Positions 1-6,513 of a stretch of DNA of 8,349 bases are shown in pieces. Every line of letters begins with the position of its first letter. Position 1 is the first letter of the stretch. Position numbers and translations under genes: made by a program. The stretch is from an uncultured Lachnospiraceae bacterium (GTDB lineage Bacteria > Bacillota_A > Clostridia > Lachnospirales > Lachnospiraceae): NCBI GenBank assembly GCA_902796775.1, contig CADBQK010000091.1, positions 1 to 8,349 of the forward strand. The letters are read 5' to 3'. The notes under the pieces are model-generated. The model had not been told where the DNA came from. It worked only from the letters and a program-made list of their open reading frames with translations, and did not search any database.

Positions 1-105
1 AACATCTGCAACGACCAGATTTGTCGTCAGCGGATCCAGTCCCAGTTCCCGGCATTCAACCGATGCATAGAAAGATTTCAGATCGATCGCGATATATTGC
101 CGCAT
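1..105 (-). CDS. Y-family DNA polymerase (UmuC/DinB-like), N-terminal fragment
   Basis: Only the first 35 codons are inside the window; the gene continues past the left edge. The visible peptide starts MRQYIAIDLKSFYASVEC and ends at LTTNLVVADV. IDxxSFYASVE is the N-terminal signature of Y-family translesion polymerases. By analogy with Dpo4, D8 would be a catalytic metal-binding aspartate and Y13 (after F12) the steric gate that excludes ribonucleotides. The DLKSFYASVEC form is typical of the UmuC/ImpB-like group in Firmicutes rather than classical DinB. The start is set by a purine-rich GGAG site (minus strand) roughly 8-10 nt upstream of ATG. These enzymes copy past DNA lesions and are often SOS-controlled, but I see no convincing LexA site upstream. 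The leader contains one arm of the 133-219 inverted-repeat element. The family is secure; the exact subgroup cannot be fixed from 35 residues. Confidence 0.85.
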   Translation of the reverse strand, partial: MRQYIAIDLKSFYASVECRELGLDPLTTNLVVADV

Positions 106-132
106 AACTCTCTCTCCTTCTTTTTGAATGGG

Positions 133-219
133 AACAGGTAATTGGGAAACTGTGTCTGTTCCAGGTGCAGCCTGCACCATAAAAAAGAGTCAGATAATGC
201 AGTTTCGCAATAACCTGTT
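133..219. repeat. 87-bp element with 20-bp imperfect inverted ends
   Basis: Positions 133-152 (AACAGGTAATTGGGAAACTG) and 200-219 are inverted copies matching at 18 of 20 positions. The 47-bp interior carries a perfect 7-bp hairpin, GGTGCAG (164-170) against CTGCACC (172-178), then an A6 run. The layout resembles a small MITE-like or REP-like intergenic repeat, or a cruciform-forming regulatory element. I see no target-site duplication at the borders and no coding capacity. The same motif recurs at 8226-8242, so it is not a private palindrome of this locus. The inverted ends are directly visible; the mobile-element reading is inference. Confidence 0.6.
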
Positions 220-429
220 TTGCTGTCTTGCCTAATCATTACAAGCAGTATCATAGATTACATAATCCAGTTTTTTAATGAGTGAATCCATAAATATTTA
301 TAACACATATTCAAATCCTTGTAACTATTGAGGTGTTCTGTATATTTTGACAATGCTTCTCAAAACATACAGGGAAGATAAATCTGTCGTTGCTTAATGC
401 TGCATAATGTATAAAAAACGAATCTATAA
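220..429. other. AT-rich intergenic stretch, no gene seen
   Basis: This lies between the inverted-repeat element and the deoD promoter. It is AT-rich and contains a 12-bp perfect palindrome, ATAAATATTTAT (290-301), and a T6 run at about 271-276 preceded only by a weak 4-bp hairpin. No reading frame with a ribosome binding site, and no tRNA or other structured RNA, could be supported. The palindrome could bind a regulator, but nothing here identifies one. Confidence 0.5.
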
Positions 430-458
430 TTGGCTTTTTTCAGTGAATGTGCTAAGAT
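430..458 (+). promoter_or_regulatory. Probable sigma-A promoter of deoD (extended -10)
   Basis: The -35 candidate is TTGGCT (430-435), followed by a 17-nt spacer and the -10 TAAGAT (453-458). TG one base upstream of the -10 gives the extended form TGCTAAGAT (450-458). Predicted transcription start is near 465, leaving a leader of about 46 nt before the deoD ATG. A consensus TATAAT at 425-430 just upstream has no good -35 partner, so I prefer this assignment. Confidence 0.55.
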
Positions 459-510
459 ACTAGATAGTTTTTTCGATACAGAAATCTTATGTAAAGGAGG
501 ATTACATATC

Positions 511-1236
511 ATGATGCAAAGTTCACCGTCTGCCAGTATCCAGCTCAAGGAGGGTACGCATGTTGCTAAGACTGTGCTGATGCCGGGAGATCCGCTGCGT
601 GCGAAATATGTTGCGGAGCATTATCTGGAGAACCCGGTCCTTTTTAATGATGTACGGAATATGCTGGGCTATACCGGGACCTACGAGGGTAAGGAGGTCT
701 CTGTGATGGGCTCCGGCATGGGTATGCCTTCATTTACCCTCTATGCGCATGAGCTGTACCAGTTCTTCGGTGTGGAGACGATCATCCGTATCGGTTCTGC
801 CGGCTCTCTGCAGGATGATGTCCATGTGCGTGATCTGGTTATCGCCATGTCTGCTTCTACCAATTCGGCGATGGCAACAGCTTACAATCTGCCGGGGATC
901 GTGGCTCCTACTGCGACTTATGAACTCTTGAAGGAGGCTGTAAAAGCGGCTGAGGAGATGAATGTCCGTACACATGTCGGCAGCGTTTATGCTTCTGACT
1001 TCTTCTACCATCCGGACAAGGAGGTCAATCAGAAGGCACGTGATCTCGGTCTTCTTTGTGTAGAAATGGAGTCGGCAGCGCTTTACCTGACAGCTATGTC
1101 CGAGCATAAAAAGGCTTTGGCCCTGTTTACGATCTCTGACCATATCTTTACAGGAGAGGCATTAAATGCTGCACAACGTCAGGACAGCTTCCACGAAATG
1201 ATGGAAGTGGCACTCAAATGCGCTGTTCGCGCCTGA
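511..1236 (+). CDS. deoD: Purine-nucleoside phosphorylase, DeoD type
   Basis: The 241-residue cytoplasmic enzyme cleaves purine (deoxy)nucleosides with phosphate to the free base and (deoxy)ribose-1-phosphate (EC 2.4.2.1), a salvage step. Numbering shifts by +6 from E. coli DeoD, and the active-site residues fall in place: phosphate ligands G26 and R30 (PGDPLRA), R49 (equivalent to R43 contributed by the neighbouring subunit), R93 and S96 (RIGSAG); base and ribose contacts F165, V184, M186, E187 (VEMES); catalytic D210 (ISDHI) and R223. Length is near the usual 233-239. The N-terminal His4 that contacts the ribose 5'-OH from the adjacent subunit has no counterpart; the first histidine is H17. 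I chose ATG 511 because AAAGGAGG (493-500) precedes it and the promoter overlaps the in-frame ATG at 430; ATG 514 is a close alternative. No strong terminator follows, so read-through into the transporter genes is possible. Confidence 0.95.
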   Translation: MMQSSPSASIQLKEGTHVAKTVLMPGDPLRAKYVAEHYLENPVLFNDVRNMLGYTGTYEGKEVSVMGSGMGMPSFTLYAHELYQFFGVETIIRIGSAGSLQDDVHVRDLVIAMSASTNSAMATAYNLPGIVAPTATYELLKEAVKAAEEMNVRTHVGSVYASDFFYHPDKEVNQKARDLGLLCVEMESAALYLTAMSEHKKALALFTISDHIFTGEALNAAQRQDSFHEMMEVALKCAVRA

Positions 1237-1265
1237 ATTTATAGATAAATTTGCGAAAATTTTGC

Positions 1266-1294
1266 TTTAATATTAGACAAAACAGTGCTACAAT
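1266..1294 (+). promoter_or_regulatory. Probable promoter of the nucleoside transporter genes (extended -10)
   Basis: An extended -10, TGCTACAAT (1286-1294), ends in TACAAT at 1289-1294. The best -35 at 17-nt spacing is the weak TTTAAT (1266-1271), so the TG extension would have to compensate. Predicted start is near 1301, giving a leader of about 97 nt. The core GTGCTAcaATA closely resembles GTGCTAagATA in the deoD promoter, suggesting similar promoter strength or shared control. Confidence 0.5.
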
Positions 1295-1299
1295 ATCTG

Positions 1300-1375
1300 T
1301 GGATGTTCAGCAGCGCAAATACGCAGGATGCTGGGCAGCTTCAATATCAGTTCAGGACAGCATGGTGCTGATCCA
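1300..1375 (+). promoter_or_regulatory. Structured 5' leader RNA of the BMP gene (three-way junction, class unknown)
   Basis: An outer stem pairs TGGA (1300-1303) with TCCA (1372-1375) and TCAGCA (1307-1312) with TGCTGA (1366-1371): 10 bp with a 3-nt bulge (1304-1306). It encloses a short hairpin, GCG/CGC (1313-1315 with 1322-1324), and a 6-bp helix, ATGCTG (1328-1333) with CAGCAT (1358-1363), whose 24-nt loop shows no clear pairing. The predicted transcript start coincides with the first stem strand. The ribosome binding site (1386-1392) lies outside the fold and no anti-Shine-Dalgarno sequence is visible, so sequestration is not obvious. No purine-riboswitch core or other class I know was recognised. 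The pairing is visible; a regulatory function is inference. Confidence 0.35.
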
Positions 1376-1397
1376 GGCAATTGTTAAGGAGGATATC

Positions 1398-2570
1398 ATG
1401 AAAAGAAAGACACTTGGTATTATCAGTCTCATTCTGACCTTTGTCATGATCATGAGCCTGGCAGCTTGCGGAGGCAACCCGGCAAGCAAGACTGACAATG
1501 CATCCCAGGCAGCTTCAGCTTCTGAGAGCGGCAAGAAAGTTTGTATCGTAACTACATCCGGCGTTGATGACGGTTCTTTCAATCAGAACTGCTACGAAGG
1601 TATCAAAGCTTTTGTCGCTGAGCATCCTGACTGCAGTGTCACAGACGTTAAGGAAGCGGATCTGTCCAAGGTTATCGAGACCGTTGGTTCTCTGGTAGGC
1701 GATTATGATGTTTTCGTACTGCCCGGCTACAACTTTGCAGCAATCGGCGAAATCGCTACTGCTAACCCGGATAAGTATTTCATCGTTGTAGACTCCGCCA
1801 TTACGGATTCCGAGGGGAATGAAGTAAAGGGACTTCCGAATGTCTACACCATGACCTTCCTGGAGCAGGAGTCCGGTTTCTTTGCAGGTCTTGCTGCTGC
1901 ACTGTCCACCAGCACTGGCAAGGTTGCTGTTGTAAACGGCATTGCATTCCCGTCCAACGTCAACTATGAGTTTGGTTTCATGGCTGGTGTAAACTATGCC
2001 AATGCGAAATACGGCACCAGCGCTGAATATGTTGAGATTCCTTCCTATGCAGGCGAAGCTGCCGTCCCTGTTGAGGGCCTTGGCACCTCCGTCGGCGGCA
2101 ACTATATCGGCGACTTTGCTGACCAGGCAAAAGGTAAGGATGTTGCAAACGCACTTCTGAATGAAGGCGTTGATATCATCTTCCCTGCAGCGGGCACTGC
2201 CGGAAACGGCTGCTTTACCGCTATTAAGGAAAAGGGCGGCGCTTATGCAATCGGATGTGATGTAGACCAGTATGATGACGGTGCAAATGGCTCTTCCAAC
2301 ATCATCCTGACCTCAGTCCTGAAAGTTATGGATGTCAACATCACTAAGCAGCTCAATGCTATCTATGACGGCTCTTTCAAGGGCGAAGACGCTACTCTGG
2401 GCGCTGATACGGATTCTACCGGTTTTGTCTCCGCTGAAGGTCGTCAGCAGCTTTCTGAAGATGCTCTTGCCAAGATGCAGGAAGCATATGACAAACTCAA
2501 AGCAGGCGAGATCGTTCCTCCTTCGAACTTTAACGGTTATCTGCCGGATAATTTCCCTGGACTGAAGTAA
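1398..2570 (+). CDS. BMP-family nucleoside-binding lipoprotein of an ABC importer
   Basis: This 390-residue extracellular substrate-binding protein (BmpA/PnrA/NupN family, periplasmic-binding-protein fold type I) captures nucleosides for the ABC importer encoded just downstream. Residues 1-24 form a lipoprotein signal: Lys/Arg start, hydrophobic stretch and lipobox LAAC-G with C24 as the lipidated, membrane-anchoring residue. An Ala/Ser/Asp-rich tether runs to about residue 45, then the domain starts at KKVCIVTTSG. Family hallmarks are DDGSFNQ (57-63), whose D58/F61/N62 region contributes to the ligand pocket in PnrA-type proteins, the FFAGLAAAL stretch, NGIAFPSNVNYEFGF, PAAGTAGNG and GCDVDQ (D288). 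The start is fixed by AAGGAGG (1386-1392) 5 nt before ATG and by the signal peptide; the in-frame ATG at 1251 lies upstream of the promoter. Purine nucleoside specificity is inferred from the adjacent deoD. Confidence 0.93.
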   Translation: MKRKTLGIISLILTFVMIMSLAACGGNPASKTDNASQAASASESGKKVCIVTTSGVDDGSFNQNCYEGIKAFVAEHPDCSVTDVKEADLSKVIETVGSLVGDYDVFVLPGYNFAAIGEIATANPDKYFIVVDSAITDSEGNEVKGLPNVYTMTFLEQESGFFAGLAAALSTSTGKVAVVNGIAFPSNVNYEFGFMAGVNYANAKYGTSAEYVEIPSYAGEAAVPVEGLGTSVGGNYIGDFADQAKGKDVANALLNEGVDIIFPAAGTAGNGCFTAIKEKGGAYAIGCDVDQYDDGANGSSNIILTSVLKVMDVNITKQLNAIYDGSFKGEDATLGADTDSTGFVSAEGRQQLSEDALAKMQEAYDKLKAGEIVPPSNFNGYLPDNFPGLK

Positions 2571-2624
2571 TATTATCCGGTTACCTGAACTGTTTCTGAT
2601 TGAAACAAGCTAAGGGCTGAAAAT

Positions 2625-2658
2625 GAAGGCCTGCCATGCGATGGTGTGGCAGGCCTTC
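2625..2658 (+). terminator. Strong hairpin between binding-protein and ATPase genes (attenuator or 3' stabiliser)
   Basis: A perfect 12-bp inverted repeat pairs GAAGGCCTGCCA (2625-2636) with TGGCAGGCCTTC (2647-2658). Two G-U pairs and a C-G pair can extend it to a GATG tetraloop. The following bases (TCTCTAATAT) lack a real U-run, so it is likely a partial terminator or a barrier to 3' exonucleases. In binding-protein operons such a hairpin usually raises lipoprotein mRNA over that of ATPase and permeases. Confidence 0.65.
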
Positions 2659-2695
2659 TCTAATATCGATTACAACAGCTATGGGAGAAGCAGTT

Positions 2696-4234
2696 ATGGA
2701 AGTAAACAAAGAAGAGTATATCGTGGAAATGCGGCATATTACCAAACGTTTCCCGGGCATCATCGCCAATGATGATGTAACGATCCAGGTGCGTAAGGGA
2801 GAGATCTATGCGCTCCTGGGCGAAAACGGTGCCGGGAAATCCACGCTGATGAGTATGCTGTACGGTTTATATGAGCCGGATCACGGCGAAATCTATATTC
2901 GCGGCGAAAAGGTAGAGTTTAAATCTCCTTCTGAAGCTGCGGCTAAAAATATCGGTATGGTCCACCAGCATTTTAAGCTGGTAGATAACTACACTGTCGG
3001 AGAAAACATTGTACTCGGGATCGAGCCTGTCAAAAAGATCCTCGGCTTCATTCCCTATGTGGATATGAAAGAGGCAAATGAAAAGATCCGTTCTCTTTCC
3101 AAAGAATACGGCCTGGAAGTCAATCCTACCGACCTGATTTCCGACATCAACGTTTCCATCCGCCAGCGTGTAGAGATCATGAAAATGCTGTACCGTGAAG
3201 CGGAGATCCTGATCTTTGATGAGCCCACTTCGATTCTGACTCCTCAGGAGGTCGAGTACCTTCTCAAAATTATGGAAGAGCTGCGAAAAGGCGGCAAGAC
3301 GATCATCCTCATTACCCACAAAATCGAGGAAATCAAAAAGATTGCGGATCGCTGTGCGATCCTGCGCCGCGGAGCTCTGGTAGACATCCTCGATGTCAGG
3401 ACAACCTCCACTCAGGAAATGGCCAACCTGATGGTCGGCAGAAATGTTGCATTGAAAGCGACTAAATCAGCAGCTAAATTCGGTGAAACGATTTTGTCGG
3501 TTAAAGATCTGAGTGTGATCAATGAAGATAAGGTCGAGGTAGTCAAAAAAGTATCCTTTGACATACACGCGGGCGAGATCTTCGCGATTGCCGGCGTTTC
3601 CGGCAATGGCCAGGTGGAACTGGCAGATGCCATCACAGGTCTGGTCAAGATCAACAGCGGAAGCGTTCATCTGCTCGGCAAGGATATCACACATGCTTCT
3701 ATCCGCGAAAGGACGGAAACAGGAATCGGCTACATTCCGGAAGACCGGCAGACCTTCGGCGTTTTCCAGGATTTCAATCTGCGGGATAATCTTGCGATCC
3801 GCCGGTACTACAAAGAGCCGTTTTCCAAAGGCGGTATCTTTGATTTTTCAGAATCAGAAAAATATGCAGAGCGCCTGATCGAAGATTACGATATCCGCAG
3901 CGGCCAGGGCAGCAAGACCATCATGCGGTCGATGAGCGGCGGTAATCAGCAGAAGGCCATCGTCGGCAGAGAGATTGAGGAGCATACACCCCTGATCATC
4001 TTCGTGCAGCCGACCCGCGGTCTGGATATGGGTGCAATCGAAAATATACATAAAGAAATCATCGAGGAGCGTGACCGCGGAGCGGCAATCCTGCTAATCT
4101 CCCTGGAGCTGGATGAGGTCATGGGCTTGGCAGATACGATCGGTGTCATCTATAATGGACAGCTCCTGAAAATTGCGGATGCAGCATCCCTGACATCACA
4201 GGATGTCGGCCGGTATATGATGGGGGTGGCTTAA
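2696..4234 (+). CDS. ABC transporter ATPase with two nucleotide-binding domains (nucleoside importer, NupO/BmpB type)
   Basis: The 512-residue cytoplasmic protein has two tandem ABC domains and would energise the permease pair encoded next. Domain 1 has Walker A GENGAGKST (42-50), Q-loop Q91, a divergent signature NVSIRQRVEI (152-161), Walker B ILIFDEPT with D175/E176, and H-loop H208. Domain 2 has a degenerate Walker A, AGVSGNGQVEL (299-309), without the GKS/T lysine, a canonical signature MSGGNQQK (413-420), and QPTRGLD in the Walker B/D-loop region. As in sugar and nucleoside importers of this type, one composite ATP site (Walker A of domain 1 with signature of domain 2) looks intact and the other degenerate. 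I chose ATG 2696 because GGGAG (2683-2687) lies 8 nt before it and the protein then begins like its family; the in-frame ATG at 2636 sits inside the hairpin. B. subtilis NupO and lactococcal NupA are family relatives. Confidence 0.94.
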   Translation: MEVNKEEYIVEMRHITKRFPGIIANDDVTIQVRKGEIYALLGENGAGKSTLMSMLYGLYEPDHGEIYIRGEKVEFKSPSEAAAKNIGMVHQHFKLVDNYTVGENIVLGIEPVKKILGFIPYVDMKEANEKIRSLSKEYGLEVNPTDLISDINVSIRQRVEIMKMLYREAEILIFDEPTSILTPQEVEYLLKIMEELRKGGKTIILITHKIEEIKKIADRCAILRRGALVDILDVRTTSTQEMANLMVGRNVALKATKSAAKFGETILSVKDLSVINEDKVEVVKKVSFDIHAGEIFAIAGVSGNGQVELADAITGLVKINSGSVHLLGKDITHASIRERTETGIGYIPEDRQTFGVFQDFNLRDNLAIRRYYKEPFSKGGIFDFSESEKYAERLIEDYDIRSGQGSKTIMRSMSGGNQQKAIVGREIEEHTPLIIFVQPTRGLDMGAIENIHKEIIEERDRGAAILLISLELDEVMGLADTIGVIYNGQLLKIADAASLTSQDVGRYMMGVA

Positions 4235-4237
4235 GTC

Positions 4238-5506
4238 ATGAATAAAAATGAAAATAACATAAATGAACATGGCTTCAAATCCACTCTGGCGCGTTTTCTG
4301 ACGAACGAAAGATGGTCCGGCCTGACAGTTCCTCTGTTCTGTATCGTCCTGATGCTGATCGTTTCCAGTATTTTCCTGCTGATCCTGGGGAAGAATCCTC
4401 TGACTGCCTTTTTCAGCTTCCTCGCAGGTAACGGTATGGCTCCCAAGGCCAGCTATGGATCCGGAAGCGGCATGCTGTCGGATCTGTTCCAGTTTCTGAA
4501 CGTCATGGCTCCGATGCTTCTGGCTGCACTGTCTTTCATTTTTGCCTATCGCTGCGGCCTGTTCAATATCGGTATTTCCGGACAGATGCTGCTGACAGGA
4601 TTCATGGCTTCCATTACGGCAGGATATATGAAAGGACTCTCTCCCTTTATTGCAAAACCTCTGGTGGTAATCATCGGGCTTATCATAGGAGCAGCACTTG
4701 GAGCAGCGGTCGGTTATCTGAAGTACAAATTCAACATTCATGAAGTCGTCTCGACCATCATGATCAACTATATTATCAGTTACCTGACCGGCTTCTTTAT
4801 CAACTCCAGGTTTGTAGATCCGGTCAGCCGTGCGTCTAAGACGATCACTCCCGCATCCAGATTGACGCTCACCAAGGTTATGATCGGCGGATACTACTGC
4901 AACATACCTCTGGGCATTATCATTGCGGTTGTAATGGCTTTTATCGTACATTTCATTTTTGAAAAGACGGTTTTCGGTTTTGAGCTTCGTGCGGTCGGTT
5001 CCAACCGGCACGCTGCAAGCTATGCCGGTATCAATGTCGGACGCCAGATCGTTTTCTCCATGATGATCTCAGGTATGCTGGCAGGTCTGGCCGGAGTCAC
5101 TTACTATCTGGGCTATACCAACCAGATTCTTCCCAAGACCCTGCCAGGAATGGGATATGATGCCATCGCTACCGCATTGCTTGGAAGCTCCAGTCCGCTT
5201 GGCGCGATCCTTGCTTCCATGCTGATCACCATCTTCCAGAATGGAAGCAATTACATGAGCTCTGTCCTGGGAGTGGCTAAAGAAATTGCCTCGGTTATCA
5301 CAGGTATCCTTCTCCTCTTCTCTGCCTGCGGTGGATTCTTCCGTCTCGTCGCGAAGAGCCATCTGGACAAGGAGGCAGACTTTAAAGCCGCACTGGAGAA
5401 AAGAGCGGCAAAACTGAAGGAAAAAGCAGAAAAGCAAAAGTCGAATGGAACGGAAGAAACAGCAGAACCGGCTCCGGAAACAGAGGAAGGAGGTGCTGAC
5501 AAATGA
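4238..5506 (+). CDS. Nucleoside ABC transporter permease 1 (NupP/BmpC type)
   Basis: The 422-residue integral membrane protein belongs to the branched-chain/ribose-type permease family (BPD_transp_2) and should form half of the membrane channel. Multiple hydrophobic segments run from about residue 28 to 365. Recognisable conserved stretches are FNIGISGQ (from 109), EVVSTIMINY (from 169), ELRAVGSN followed by AASYAGI (from 249, the cytoplasmic loop that likely docks on the ATPase), and GMGYDAIATALLG. It starts 3 nt after the ATPase stop, with a GGGGGTGG ribosome site inside the upstream gene, so translation is probably coupled. Its C-terminus (about 376-422) is an unusually long hydrophilic tail, first Lys/Glu/Ala-rich and possibly helical, then Glu/Pro-rich, making the protein longer than the roughly 350 residues I recall for B. 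subtilis NupP. It overlaps the next gene by 4 nt (ATGA). Confidence 0.93.
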   Translation: MNKNENNINEHGFKSTLARFLTNERWSGLTVPLFCIVLMLIVSSIFLLILGKNPLTAFFSFLAGNGMAPKASYGSGSGMLSDLFQFLNVMAPMLLAALSFIFAYRCGLFNIGISGQMLLTGFMASITAGYMKGLSPFIAKPLVVIIGLIIGAALGAAVGYLKYKFNIHEVVSTIMINYIISYLTGFFINSRFVDPVSRASKTITPASRLTLTKVMIGGYYCNIPLGIIIAVVMAFIVHFIFEKTVFGFELRAVGSNRHAASYAGINVGRQIVFSMMISGMLAGLAGVTYYLGYTNQILPKTLPGMGYDAIATALLGSSSPLGAILASMLITIFQNGSNYMSSVLGVAKEIASVITGILLLFSACGGFFRLVAKSHLDKEADFKAALEKRAAKLKEKAEKQKSNGTEETAEPAPETEEGGADK

Positions 5507-6471
5507 CATATATCAACAATATGATCATTGACGGACTGGCATTTGGTCTGCCGTTGTTCATTATGGCAGTCGGCGCCATCTACTCGGAAAAAAGCGGAAT
5601 CACCAACCTGGCTGTCGAAGGCTTCCAGGGTTTCGGCGCCTTTTGCGGAGCCGTCATGGCTACACTTCTTTCCCTGAACACCGGTCTGGGATCACAGACG
5701 ATCCTGTATCTGGCCATGATCACTGCCTTTTTCGGTGGTGCTCTGTATGCCATTATTCATGCCCTCTTGTGCATCAAGTTCCGGGCAGACCAGGTCATCA
5801 GCGGTGTTGTTGTCAACATCCTGGCAGTCGCGCTCACGACCTTCCTGACCTCCCAGATCAGCGGTGTCCTGTACGGCAATGCTTCCAACAAATTCATGCT
5901 GGGCGTTTCGAACCGTTTTACGGTACCGGGAATCAGTAAGATCCCCATCATCGGCGCCATCTTTACCAATGTTTATCCTTTTGAAGTCATCATCCTGCTG
6001 CTTGGCGTTTACCTGTGGTACCTGATGTATAAGTCCAAATTTGGTATGCGTATCCGCGCCTGCGGCGAAAATCCTCAGGCCGTAGATGCAGCAGGCGGGG
6101 ATGTTGCCAAAACCCGTTTTATCTCCGTGATCATCTCGGGCGGCCTTTCCGGCTTCGGCGGCATGTGCTTCGCTTACTCGATCCTGTCCATGTTCTCACC
6201 CAGCATTTACCTGGGCTATGGATACCTGGCGATTGCAGCCATGATCTTCGGCAACTGGAACATCAGACCAACCTTCCTTGTCTGTCTCTTCTTCGGACTG
6301 GCAAAGGCCGGCGGCAACCAGCTGTGCCTGAAGATGGGGCTTTCATCCCTCTACACAGATCTCTTCATGATGATCCCCTACATCCTTACCCTGATCCTGC
6401 TGATGTTCTTCTCTAAGAGGAACCATCCGCCGAAGGCTGTTGGTGAGGCCTATGATAAGGGCAAGAGGTAG
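5503..6471 (+). CDS. Nucleoside ABC transporter permease 2 (NupQ/BmpD type)
   Basis: The 322-residue integral membrane protein is the second channel subunit and would pair with the preceding permease. Family marks are GAIYSEKSGITNLAVEGF (from 24, the cognate of the FNIGxxGQ region in its partner), ADQVISGVVVN (from 95), RACGENPQAVDAAG (from 185, the cytoplasmic ATPase-contact loop) and GYGYLAIAAMIFGNW near residue 240. Length is normal for the family, with hydrophobic segments throughout and a short basic C-terminus. The start ATG overlaps the previous stop (ATGA) and is preceded by AAGGAGG (5487-5493), a strong site inside the preceding gene, so the two permeases should be made in a balanced ratio. 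Confidence 0.94.
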   Translation: MTYINNMIIDGLAFGLPLFIMAVGAIYSEKSGITNLAVEGFQGFGAFCGAVMATLLSLNTGLGSQTILYLAMITAFFGGALYAIIHALLCIKFRADQVISGVVVNILAVALTTFLTSQISGVLYGNASNKFMLGVSNRFTVPGISKIPIIGAIFTNVYPFEVIILLLGVYLWYLMYKSKFGMRIRACGENPQAVDAAGGDVAKTRFISVIISGGLSGFGGMCFAYSILSMFSPSIYLGYGYLAIAAMIFGNWNIRPTFLVCLFFGLAKAGGNQLCLKMGLSSLYTDLFMMIPYILTLILLMFFSKRNHPPKAVGEAYDKGKR

Positions 6472-6513
6472 GATCCTTCTGTCATAGTTTTTCAGGAAAT
6501 GAGGAGAAGAACA

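Noticed and set aside
144..162. LexA/SOS box upstream of the Y-family polymerase
   Set aside because: GGAAAC...TGTTCC is an imperfect palindrome, but its spacing does not fit the Gram-positive GAACnnnnGTTC pattern, and it belongs to the repeat-element arm.
347..352. Perfect TTGACA upstream of deoD as a -35 box
   Set aside because: No acceptable -10 lies 16-18 nt downstream (the sequence there is CAGGGA-like), and it is far from the gene.
425..430. Perfect TATAAT as the deoD -10
   Set aside because: No reasonable -35 at 16-18 nt spacing; the TTGGCT / TGCTAAGAT pair just downstream fits better, though both could contribute.
430..510. Upstream in-frame ATG giving a 27-residue extension of DeoD
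   Set aside because: It overlaps the predicted promoter, has no ribosome site, and DeoD proteins start near 511.
1247..1257. AATTTGCGAAA near the BMP promoter as a fourth copy of the repeat motif
   Set aside because: It matches only part of the motif, lacks the CAGGT half, and lies in AT-rich DNA where such a match is easily found by chance.
1303..1371. 22-codon upstream reading frame in the BMP leader
   Set aside because: No ribosome binding site, and the predicted transcript begins only about 2 nt before it; probably incidental.
1300..1375. Known purine riboswitch in the BMP leader
   Set aside because: The conserved junction and loop sequences of the purine aptamer are absent; only the general three-way shape is similar.
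1251..1397. Upstream in-frame ATG of the BMP lipoprotein
   Set aside because: It would bury the lipoprotein signal peptide internally and lies before the predicted transcript start; AAGGAGG at 1386-1392 fixes ATG 1398.
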